From assembly GCA_016169945.1 (NCBI GenBank), contig JADLSH010000393.1, positions 10,453,501 through 10,517,500 on the forward strand: DNA of 64,000 nt, in the 5' to 3' direction. This DNA comes from Trachythela sp. YZ-2020 (lineage: Eukaryota > Cnidaria > Anthozoa > Malacalcyonacea > Clavulariidae). The position numbers and the translations under genes were made by a program. Under the pieces are notes generated by a model, which worked only from the letters and a program-made list of their open reading frames with translations, was not told where the DNA came from and ran no database searches. Positions 55,901-64,000 of the stretch are shown here, piece by piece (the stretch's first letter is position 1; the number at the start of each line of letters is the position of its first letter).

Positions 55901-58150
55901 CATGATTCGTCTCCATCATCTTCCCAATAACATCATCATACGACAAGGATCGATTGTAAATTCCATTTATTTCATCAACCGAGGGAAATTGGATGTTTGT
56001 CGAAACGGAGCAGTGGTTGGGACTCTTGGTAAGAATTTTCACATAGTTGTTGAAAATGTTTTATATCCAATGAGACAAATTATATTTCCAGATTTATATG
56101 CATAAATCACTTGCTTCCTTCGCGGGCAATTCTGTAGCAACAGTGGAATTATGCCATATTTGCAGAGGATTGGGAGGTAGTAATAGACAGTTTTAGATAA
56201 CACGACGCGACGTCGACGAGGACGTGAAAATGGCGTGGGCACGGCACATCCACTGGCATGGCCATCCATTTTTATTTTCACTCGTCGTCGTCGCGTCGAT
56301 CGTCGCGTCGTGTTCTATTGATGGGGGCATTGACAGCGAGGAGACTTTCACCAATGATCCATTACAATCCTCTTTTACCACCCAGTTGCTCTGCCAAATG
56401 TAATTCCGGTTGAACTGCGGAGGAGGCGATTCTTTTCAATTTTGTACATTTGCTTTCCATGAAAACTGTATAGAGAAACTATTTGAGGATACAAAAACAG
56501 ATTCCATCATCATCAGACAGAATTGGGAATGCTAAGTCTTAACATGGAAGATTCAATATATCCTCGTATTCCTTTGTAATATAGTCAAAACAAGTTTTAT
56601 TTCTTTTTAGGTGAAGGTGATGCATTTGGTAATTTGAATTTAACAGCAAAGAGTGGAGTACATAAATCAGCAGTGATGTTGCGTTGTTCATGTTGTGTTG
56701 ATGTCCATATTTTGGATGTGGATGATCTCAAGGAAGTGTTGAAAATTTTTCCAGAATTTAGCAAGAATCTCAAGAAGAAAATGAGTACAGTTATGAAGAA
56801 AACAGTTCTCACTAGCCAGGTACGTTTAAAAATCCTGATATAAATATGTTCTAAGAATGGTAAAAGTTAGGGAGCTTTTTTTAGAAAATTGTCGAGCATA
56901 TTTTTAACGTCAAAAAGCCTGGTTAGTCAAATTTCATTGTTGGAAAACAGTTAATCTCTCATCACTGATCTTTGTGGAGGGTCTTCAAATGAAATATTTG
57001 TACGTATAGCGACACTAAAACAAGTTTCTTTGCATATATTAATTAGCTATAAACGGCCTATTAAACTAATTTGATAACCGTAACCATTTTATCGTAAGTA
57101 TTATTTAAATGAAGTGAAGTTGAAGTTAGAAATGTTTCTTGAATAGATATGCTCTTTTATTCTAACATTTGGCCTTCTAACTTCAACTTCACTTCATTGA
57201 AGCGAATACTTACATAAAATTCTAATGGTTATCAAATTATTTAATAGGGCATTTTTAGCTAATTCTCGACACTTCCAAAAATGTTTACTCAAGTTTAAAC
57301 GCAGCTATCTCAGTCAATATTGCATGAAAACGCACATGGCATATATCAAAATTTAAGTTAAACATCGCTGAATGCTCTTTTAGTTTTTTATACTAAATCA
57401 AACCGTCGTACTTTTTTTTGCGCCACCCGGTATATAGAATTATTTATCTTGATTTCCTAGATCCTGAGTTCGTGGGACGCGATAGAAGTTGAAGAAACAT
57501 GTTCTGAACACCATAGCTTACATTTCTTCACCACGTGGCTTGGACGACAGAGAGAGAAACGAAATTGTAGTGCGCATGAGCACGAAAATAGTTTTTCCCA
57601 AAAGAAAAAGAACAAAAAAGGAGGAATAAACGAAACATTAGTCACACTTCCGTTGTGTATTCTAAGTTCAACATGCAACTCTAGTGATGATGTTCAAAAA
57701 CTCTGGAGGTTTGCTAACATCATTGAAAGCAATAAAGAGGAACAAATAAATGGCATATTGCATGGAAAACACAATATTACTAAAATGGATGAAAAACCAT
57801 CTGACGACGCTCTTACAGAGGCCAGTCTTAACTTTGAACAAAGTAATCCACTTTATCAGCAAAGTGAGCCACAATGTCGTCACAGGCGAGGTCAAAATAC
57901 TTCAAATAAGCGCAAGTGCGATGACGAAGTTGCAGAGAGCAGCGAATCAGAAGAATCAACAGCAAACAGTTTATGTCATTCTCGAGGTTGCGAGTTTCAT
58001 GAAACACCTTCAGACAAAGATAATGAAAATAACTACGGAAAACTTGAAACAACAATTCAACATATGAACAAGAAATTGCAAATACTTGAGAAGAAGATGG
58101 ACACAATACTTGCTCTTGTAGAACAACAGAACACCTCAAAGAAATGTTGA
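46685..58150 (+). CDS. KCNH-type (ELK/ERG-like) voltage-gated K+ channel
   Basis: Seven phase-matched exons here (eight with the candidate at 38254) give about 733-758 aa. Numbering with the candidate exon: S1 64-88 (VWDWFVLLLVLY); S2 VVDLCVDIFFFCDI with three acidic residues; S2-S3 NFRTTY; S3 FIVDLVAAIPWDL; S4 SLLKTVRLLRLFQAARRLD; S5 HWLACIWYTIG; pore SVGFGN (G286-F287-G288); S6 ALLFAAVFGNVSAI; C-linker; cyclic-nucleotide-binding homology domain about 395-515; C-terminal heptad coiled coil about 721-758, which in this family promotes tetramers. S1-S3 resemble ERG, while pore-S6 (NVSANTD.EK, MLIGAL) resemble ELK, so I leave the paralogue open. No PAS/EAG domain is seen. The stop at 58150 is followed by AATAAA only at 58672. 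Confidence 0.93.
48370..48652. mobile_element. MITE with ~50-bp terminal inverted repeats
   Basis: Left CTGTTCATTCAAAAGAGTTG and CCTTTAAAAGAGTCGTTCTG; right CCCAGAACGACTCTTTTGAA and GACTCTTTTGAATTTACAG. No ORF. Confidence 0.65.
49306..49344 (+). ncRNA. Type I hammerhead ribozyme motif, complete core
   Basis: Stem I CTGCA (49306-49310) pairs perfectly with TGCAG (49340-49344). The core CTGACGA is at 49311-49317. Stem II GGCG/CGCC has tetraloop TGAA (49318-49329). GAAA is at 49330-49333. A minimal stem III (A333-U338, C334-G337 by last digits, loop AT) leaves C49339 as the cleavage base. All invariant positions (CUGANGA, GAAA, UH) are met. The very short stem III is the form reported for hammerheads of Penelope-like retroelements and related repeats in animals. 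Confidence 0.75.
49753..50003. mobile_element. MITE with CATGTTACACGAGGCATTTT termini
   Basis: Left CATGTTACACGAGGCATTTT then CTGCTGCAACTTG; right CAAGTTGCAGCAAAAAATGC then ATAATAACATG. Matches part of 28525-28790. Confidence 0.6.
50915..51150 (+). repeat. Dispersed repeat, copy A
   Basis: Shares AAAGTGTCCGCAAAAAACAT with GGCGGAT, TGACGCCAATTGGTTC and TTGCCACTGACCA with the reverse complement of 52133-52290. Both are in the 6.3-kb channel intron. Confidence 0.65.
52133..52290 (-). repeat. Dispersed repeat, copy B
   Basis: Inverted relative of 50915-51150. Next to it a TATAGCTCAGTGGGTATAAT motif (52286-52306) resembles a tRNA A box but no B box follows. Confidence 0.6.
52462..52634. repeat. 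Palindrome with internal 15-bp tandem repeats
   Basis: Arms AAGGCATTGTAGAAAACACG..GGTGCCGGATAAA and the complement ending GGCACCCGTGTTTTCTACCA. Inside, ATAAACGGATACCGG and variants repeat four to five times on the left arm and in reverse on the right. Confidence 0.8.
53194..53426 (+). CDS. K+ channel exon with S2-S3
   Basis: Acceptor TTTTTTCTAG. Two bases complete an Asn codon; then ETSINQFNRPTIFVVDLCVD through IPWDLIAVPALE. Donor GTAACT, phase 0. The intron before it is 6.3 kb. Confidence 0.93.
53493..53537 (+). repeat. 22-bp tandem duplication in channel intron
   Basis: ATGTTTATTATGATGAGGAA followed by CG, present twice in direct succession. Confidence 0.8.
53846..54242 (+). CDS. K+ channel exon with S4, S5 and pore
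   Basis: Acceptor ATATTTAG. Opens STTSLSLLKTVRLLRLFQAA; turret with sequons NKS and NTT; filter SVGFGN. Donor GTAAGTTG, phase 1. Confidence 0.95.
54745..55077 (-). mobile_element. tRNA-derived SINE, near full length
   Basis: On the minus strand: head GGGCAGTCAGTGGCGCAGTC with A box TGGCGCAGTCGTTAGAGC and B box GTTCGATTCTC; body GGTTTCCTCCCACAGGGAAA; tail GTGAGCTGAACAATG then (TATG)n. Lies antisense in the intron between the pore and S6 exons. Internal promoter boxes look intact. Confidence 0.85.
55151..55350 (+). CDS. K+ channel exon with S6 and C-linker
   Basis: Acceptor TCGTTGTTTTAG. LLFAAVFGNVSAIIYGHYSG then RERMQSVKYFLGFHKIKGPL. Donor GTAAAG, phase 0. Confidence 0.94.
55776..56028 (+). 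CDS. K+ channel exon with first part of CNBHD
   Basis: Acceptor TTCTTCTAAAG. Opens VMKQFPKNLQEEISCYLHFN; contains CPLFESAEEGCLWSLA and IRQGSIVNSIYFINRGKLDV. Donor GTAAGA, phase 1. Confidence 0.94.
56195..56318. mobile_element. MITE/foldback in channel intron
   Basis: Left AGATAACACGACGCGACGTC, right GTCGCGTCGTGTTCTATT with internal GGACGTGAAAATGG paired to CCATTTTTATTTTCACTC. Central GGGCACGG..CCATGGCCAT is GC-rich. Confidence 0.6.
56611..56819 (+). CDS. K+ channel exon with last part of CNBHD
   Basis: Acceptor TTATTTCTTTTTAG. GEGDAFGNLNLTAKSGVHKS through VDDLKEVLKIFPEF. The helix after it is KNLKKKMSTVMKKTV. Donor GTACGT, phase 0. Confidence 0.94.
57043..57265. repeat. Inverted repeat in last channel intron, arms about 95 bp
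   Basis: Left TTAGCTATAAACGGCCTATT..ATGAAGTGAAGTTGAAGTTA pairs with TAACTTCAACTTCACTTCAT..AATAGGGCATTTTTAGCTAA, with a loop of about 45 bp. Confidence 0.7.
57461..58150 (+). CDS. K+ channel last exon, cytoplasmic tail with coiled coil
   Basis: Acceptor TGATTTCCTAG. 229 residues, polar, with a basic cluster (HRRGQNTSNKRKC) and a final heptad pattern L..I..M..L..L..M..I..L between YGKLETTIQHM and EQQNTSKKC. The frame is open from the acceptor to TGA 58150. Confidence 0.88.
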   Translation: MLSSWDAIEVEETCSEHHSLHFFTTWLGRQREKRNCSAHEHENSFSQKKKNKKGGINETLVTLPLCILSSTCNSSDDVQKLWRFANIIESNKEEQINGILHGKHNITKMDEKPSDDALTEASLNFEQSNPLYQQSEPQCRHRRGQNTSNKRKCDDEVAESSESEESTANSLCHSRGCEFHETPSDKDNENNYGKLETTIQHMNKKLQILEKKMDTILALVEQQNTSKKC

Positions 58151-60189
58151 AAATATTTTAACACACATCTCAGCAAGAAGCCTCCATGAACACTACCGTG
58201 GAACCACCCGGTGAACAAAGTCGCATCTCAGCGTCAAGACCGGCCATCAACCATCGAGCATTCAGGATTTCGCGAGAAAATTGCAAAGTGAACCAAACAG
58301 AGGCAGATAGTGATATCGATAAATATCGAGAACAACATGAACAATGAATATTTTAAACAAGTAGAATTAGATATACATTGAAATACATATACATATACCT
58401 ATAATTATACCTATACGTGTAACATAGTCATAACACAAAACATAAAACATTCATTCAAAAATAGATACAATATAAACTTTCTTGGCATAAGGAAAATAGG
58501 AGATAGCATTTATATTTTTGCTTTCTTATTACTATTTCATAATCAGTCAGTGATACCGTCTGGCAGGCATTTCGGGTTACACGTTTTGGATCAGGAAAAC
58601 CAAAACCAGTGAACCGGCATTATCTTATGTAAGGGATAGAGCATAGTTATAGATTAATCGTTTAAACCGTAAATAAATATTTATTCCCGCAATGTAAGTA
58701 TAATATGAAACACATTAATTAGAAATGAATTTTATTGTATATTCCACTCCTGTTGAACTTGCACTGAATCTCTTCCCGAGCATGCGCATTTTCATGCTAT
58801 AATTATCCCACAATCGCAACGATAAATAGAATATTTGCGTGCGCGAATAGGAACTTTATGTTTTGCGTCTTGTTAGTATTAGATTTAGAGATAAATAATT
58901 AGTTTAGATATCAAGGGTGTGGAGCAAATGTGTCTCCTAAGATAACAAGTTTGCCAGAGGCCAATGTTATAAGATAAGTTATACAATTAAAATAATGACG
59001 TAGGGTGTCTGTCATAAAGCCACCCTCAAACTTTTTGCTGCCATTCGCTGCAGTCTTTCTGGCGAATAAGGACATCAGAACTTTTCACATCCCGCCTCCT
59101 CCCCATCGTGCATCCATATAGTTTCTTTGGCTAGGATTGTGCAAGGGGTTGCGAGTACTGGCGTAATTTGTACCCTCACCTTCACTGGGCAAAACAATTT
59201 TAACACATATGTTAAATTTAGAGTTAATGATTTCTGTTAATGTTTAATAAGTTCTGTTAATGATTAATAAAATGGCTAGGGGAAATTTACCTGAGAAAGT
59301 TACTCTGCAAGACGGAAAGCATAAATAACATAATTTTGTTGGTAGGCTACATTTACCTGAGCAAGGTACATGATGATAAATACTCTATCATCTTTGCCCC
59401 TCCTCTTACAGGTCTGAGGCGAAGAAGACAAGGCTGTCATCGAGTTTGTAAGGGAATTATACTCAGACCATATGCTCAGACGCATTCAGTCATTCACTAT
59501 AGCAATGACTATTAATGCCTACTTATGAACGGATATTAATATTATCAATCCGGCCCTATTAGTATAATGTACCAGTTGAGACAATATACACTGTATACTT
59601 GTGATAAATTTCTGTTTCCGAATTGAACAAAATGAGAATTACTATAAATGTTACGTTCTTGCGTTGTGTATATATATATTAATATTATGTCGCCACTGAA
59701 CCATATAGCATGATTCATTTGCTGTTTTGTATACCCATAATATTTTCTCCGGTGGTAGACGTCGAATAGACGAATACTACGGTGACTCTAAATAATCCGC
59801 TCGTATACAGAGAGTTTTACCAACCCAAAAGTACAGAGTTTGTATATAAATGTATTTCATGTATTCAAACAATACAAAATGCAATAAATAATTCCCTATT
59901 ATAAAATGACTGTTTATTACGACTGCCATGCAAGGTACCTCTAACCTCCTATTCTCTTGGTGTCCTCTCCATCGCTTCAACATCTCGTATCAATTTTGAT
60001 TAGTACTGTATCTCAACGCCGATTCATCTCAAAATCAGTGAAAATCAGTATATAATTCTACAAAAGAAAAAACAGACTGAACAACTGTGCTTCCTTTGAC
60101 ATTTTATCCTGGCTGCCTCACGCCAGACGACGTTATACTTGAAAGACTTCCTTAGCATCGAGCAAGAGATGAACGTTTTTACCATACAC
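58151..60189. other. Downstream of channel; no recognisable gene
   Basis: Likely 3' UTR at first, then AT-rich intergenic DNA. Short ORFs on both strands without domains. Confidence 0.4.
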
Positions 60190-60545
60190 CAGGGCCTTTT
60201 TTAACCAATGTACTGGAGGGGCAAAAGCCCCCCCAGCCCCCATGTTGGCCCCCCCAGTAAGCTATTTTGCCCCCCCCCCCAGTGAAGGTCCCTTTTGTCC
60301 AAAGTATAAGCAAAAAGGGGGGGAAAACTGAGTTTAGAGGACAGTTATGGTATTCTCACAACAAAACTGGCTCCGTTTAGATGGGATATATCAAAAATTG
60401 TCTCTGAAAATGCAGGAAATCAAGACACAGAGACTCAATAATACAAAATCCCTCTTCACCTTCCCACACCTGTAATACACCACCTACTTGTTACGTCCCC
60501 TTTCGATGATGCCCCCCCACTAACGATTTCTTAAAAAAGGCCCTG
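60190..60545. mobile_element. hAT-type non-autonomous element (7 of 8 TSD match)
   Basis: CCATACAC at 60182-60189 and CCATAAAC at 60546-60553. Ends CAGGGCCTTTTTTAACCA and TTCTTAAAAAAGGCCCTG. Interior has long C-runs. Confidence 0.75.
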
Positions 60546-61412
60546 CCATAAACCTGTGAGGGATTTCACAACATATCAGTTAAACATATTTAAAAATACT
60601 TTGACATTTGTAGCCATGAGTACCAACTCCAACTTCTGTCTAGTGTATTTTTTTGTGATTGGCTTCACCTGTCAAAGTGATTTTTTGCGACTCATTTTTC
60701 AAAATAATGTAATGTTAACCTTATATATGTAACAAGCGCCGTTCCTAATTAACACTTATTTACTGACGCCGAGGGAAACAGTGTGTTTGTGGAGACCGCG
60801 GTCGAGGGAAGTGTCAAATGAAAAAAATATTTAAATTTCGATTAAAATATAGTAAAATAGTAAAAAAAGGGCCTTCGCCATTTACTTCCGCTTTTGTTAT
60901 TTTTCCCTAGGGAAAAATAAATGCATTGTTGCCGGTTGCCATTGGTTACAAGGAAACATCGCGATTTTTGGACCGCCACGCGTGGATCTCTCGTCCAATG
61001 AAAAGCCACAGTATTGCCAGTTAAATATGGCAATCACGCAACCTACAGATAACTGAGTTGTCTGCTAGTACATAACTCGGTTGTCTGAAGGTTGAGCCCA
61101 CAGTACGTACTTTTTAGCGAGCGGCAGCTTTACATACAAGATAAAAACAAGAAAAAACAACGTGAATAAACGAAGTTTTTGCGTAAAAAATACACTCTTT
61201 TGAAACTTTTCTCGACTTTTATCAGAACTATAGTAAGTAAATTAGGTTCTAATATTTTGTCGTTCTTGTTTTAATTTTATAATTGGTCTTTACCTCAATA
61301 TTTTAGAACTAAACGTTGTTTTGTGCGACAGAATAAAATTTAAATCGTTGTTTATCGAAGGAGTTTAATAACCGAATGCATGCAATGTATAATAAAATGA
61401 ATTTTTGAATTT

Positions 61413-61496
61413 GGTTTTTGTTATATCCGGAATTATCAAGGTCTCGGTCACTTACCTTGACCTTGATAATTGCGGATATCACGAAAACCTCAACCA
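61413..61496. repeat. Palindrome, arms about 33 bp
   Basis: GGTTTTTGTTATATCCGGAA and TTATCAAGGTC pair with GACCTTGATAATTGCGGATA and TCACGAAAACC around TCGGTCACTTACCTT. Confidence 0.8.
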
Positions 61497-61499
61497 ATA

Positions 61500-64000
61500 A
61501 TGGTTTATTATATGTACCTTTCCGATTACTGTATCACAATTCGTCACTGTGACATTGTTGGGCAATGGCAATCGAAATCCTTCTTCTATCTTTGCTAAAA
61601 ACAATAAATCGAACTCTAAATGTGTAATCATATAGGGACAATAATCTTGAATAATACCATATTTATTAAAAGCAGTTATTATAAGCATAAACAGTAACTG
61701 ATTTCTACAACAACCCAAGGCACGGACTCCTCAGATGATATCAAAACCTACATGCGCGATGAATAAATTAATACCTAGGAGCTTTTCATGTTTTTGTAGC
61801 GTTGAACTTCAGAATAAGGCTGTTTGCCCTCAAATTTAGTCCCAAATTATTTGGTCATATATCCACGCAGATTCGATGTTGTATAGTTTAAATGAACTTA
61901 CGTGATATGTAGCTTGACATGATAAATTGTGCAAGGATATTCACAGTGAACTGAAGGAGCGTCAACTAAATAAATATTCACAAAATGAGAACCGGGACAA
62001 GGGGAAACCAAGGAGCAGAGAAATTATTAGACAAGAAAAACAGGGGTATGCAGAACCTGGGAAAGGATAACCCCTGCTAGCCTGTTTTATCCAGTTTAAT
62101 TTTATCGTGCGTCTATTTAGAGGTGGGGATATTAGGACAAACAGACCCTTAGTGCATTAATTACGTGAACTTTCATAATCCATCATGCAGTGTTCAAGAA
62201 ACTTACGTCGAAATTCCCGATATGACTTTCCTGTAATGAGACATCAGTCCTTGAATGAATTACGTAAAATTATTATAAGTGAAAATGGAAAGGCACAAAA
62301 ATTAAGAAAACCTCTATGAAAAACAATAATATAGGCACTTATCCAAACACGCATGTAATGATTGCAACATGAGCGACGGCTGTGTTATATTGAGTGACTA
62401 TATATTCAATACAACACGAACGTGAATGTTGTAAACAACTTGCGAAAGTGAACCAACTCATATGCAAACTAGTTATAAACACTCGTGGTTGTAACAGAAA
62501 AGTTACCAGCTATAGTGCTTGTGACTAATAAGCATTTCATTATGTATTTATTTGTATGGCAAATTGAATGACCAATATAGTGTTGAAGCCACTGTCAACT
62601 GGTCTCACATCACAACATATTCCTCCCATAAAGTTTCTATTAATTGTTACCCTAAACGTACTGTGAACTTGACATCTTTAAACCAATGTAGGAATAGTCG
62701 TCCTTCCGAAAGATAAGAATATCGTCAATATGAGCTACTTCAACCTAAATATTTAAGAAAAGATACTAAATTTAATTATGAACTCAGAGATCCCAAGGAT
62801 AGTGCAAAGTTGATGGAGTAAACTACTGATCATATAGGCAAATGAATACGGTATGGATTTGGCAATATGCACATTTAGCACAGAAGATCTGCACGAGTCT
62901 TTCGCTTCGTATAAATAACACTGTAAACAGTGTTTACCTTTATTGTTTTTTCCAACAAATTCAATTATTTTCGTTAGCACGCAGCCTGTGATTCCGTCAA
63001 TTTCAGCACATGAGCGCTTTACTATTTATTATTTTATTCACGGCCACGGACGTATTAGAAAGCGAACGAAATATATTTCCTCGTATATTCAATATACTGG
63101 CCATAAAATAACTCTCTCTCTCGTGCGATCGAGAACACGTCTGTTCACCGGCTATGCTGCACGCAAGTTATATTTTTATATCGGAAAAATATCTATGTCT
63201 TTATAGCGGATAACAGCCTAGTTCCTAGGCCTCTCAGTACGCGTTCTCACGGAAATATAGAGCGCGCGAATAGAGGACTAGGGACTAGTGTGAGCGGATA
63301 TATATATTGTCGGAGACTGGGAACTAACTTAAGAAAGCATGTGCTTTTGGGTTGAGTTTTTTTGTGAGACACACGAGATTTATAGTGAGGCGATTTATAT
63401 TAAATTATTGTTTACAAATCCTTTATGAGTGATTTGTTAGCGACTATTTTGTTGGGAATCAGTTTTGGGAGGCGGACTTTCCTTATACCTGGCACCACAG
63501 ACGGAATATTTTGTTCGAATTTGCGAGTGAATTTCAATATTTTGACAAAGTGAAACTACGAATTTGGCGAAGTTTTGGCAATTTACCAGTGATATTTTGT
63601 GGATAATTTGGTTGACAATTTGCGATACTACATCAGGTTTGCAAGATTATTGTGTGAGGATTTATTTACGTGCTTCGATTTTTATACACATTTAAAGCGT
63701 GTATTTGTGGTTTCATATAGTATTTATCAGTGATACTCCATGGCCAGCGCGCTTGGGAGTGTGGGTTAGCCTGCGAACAGGCTGGCATTACGAACTTGCT
63801 CTCCACGAGTTGTGCCCTAGGGCCCCCAGTGGACTATAATTCACTGGGGTCCCTAGGAAGATTTATCACGGGATATTTTTAGAAGTTACGAGTTTCTGAA
63901 CTTTCTGGAACGTTTTGTGACAGTTTGACAACTATTAGGAACATTTAAACGGTTGAAAAGGTATTTTACAAGTACTACATCTTATTTCCACAAATATCTG
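61500..64000. other. No recognisable feature
   Basis: AT-rich with local GC-rich stretches near 63200-63300 and 63740-63860. Only short unconvincing ORFs. Confidence 0.45.

Noticed and set aside
57653..58150. Separate 165-aa gene
   Set aside because: It is the in-frame continuation of the last channel exon that starts at the acceptor 57461.

Overview
This 64 kb window is AT-rich animal nuclear DNA. It carries widely spaced intron-containing genes set in a sea of transposon debris. The spliced genes include a Cys-loop (nicotinic-type) receptor, an EAG-superfamily K+ channel and a START-domain protein. Penelope-like elements, CR1/L2-like and RTE-like retrotransposons, hAT-, piggyBac- and mariner-type non-autonomous elements, a tRNA-derived SINE and Polinton-like remnants fill the rest. 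Together these fit an invertebrate metazoan; a cnidarian is my best guess, by inference only. There are no bacterial features, no CRISPR array and no rRNA.

Three host genes can be read by splicing exons across GT/AG (once GC/AG) junctions in matching phase. (1) A STARD10/PCTP-like START-domain gene on the minus strand has exon 1 at 6649-6813 and exon 2 at 1-86, then runs off the left edge; its first intron of about 6.6 kb is packed with transposons. (2) A complete nine-exon Cys-loop receptor subunit on the minus strand (24303-29420) predicts 430 aa. (3) A KCNH-type (ELK/ERG-like) voltage-gated K+ channel on the plus strand has seven well supported exons from 46685 to 58150, plus a candidate first exon at 38254-38328, for a predicted 758 aa without a PAS domain.

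Layout: 1-6.8 kb START gene with Penelope, CR1, HIRAN-ORF, hAT and SINE insertions in its intron; 7.8-11.5 kb piggyBac-like half element, 10-bp satellites and a degenerate CR1-like reverse transcriptase; 12.4-14.3 kb a 21-bp minisatellite that is open in frames on both strands; 14.3-15.7 kb Polinton/Maverick-like gene debris; 16.5-19.9 kb a nest of mariner-type MITEs inserted into each other; 20-23.5 kb hAT element, retrotransposon endonuclease fragment and a GC-rich 10-bp minisatellite; 24.3-29.4 kb receptor gene; 30-32.6 kb RTE-like and CR1-like fragments and an hAT element; 33-46 kb mostly non-coding with foldback elements; 45.4 and 49.3 kb two hammerhead ribozyme motifs; 46.7-58.2 kb channel gene; 58.2-64 kb mostly non-coding, with one hAT element and a palindrome.

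The receptor and the channel are both membrane excitability proteins but lie on opposite strands and far apart; nothing in the sequence shows co-regulation. The most unusual items are the hammerhead motifs, the nested MITE complex, the head-to-head Penelope fragments split by a CR1 insertion, the receptor that lacks most of the classical agonist-box residues, and the pore substitutions of the channel.
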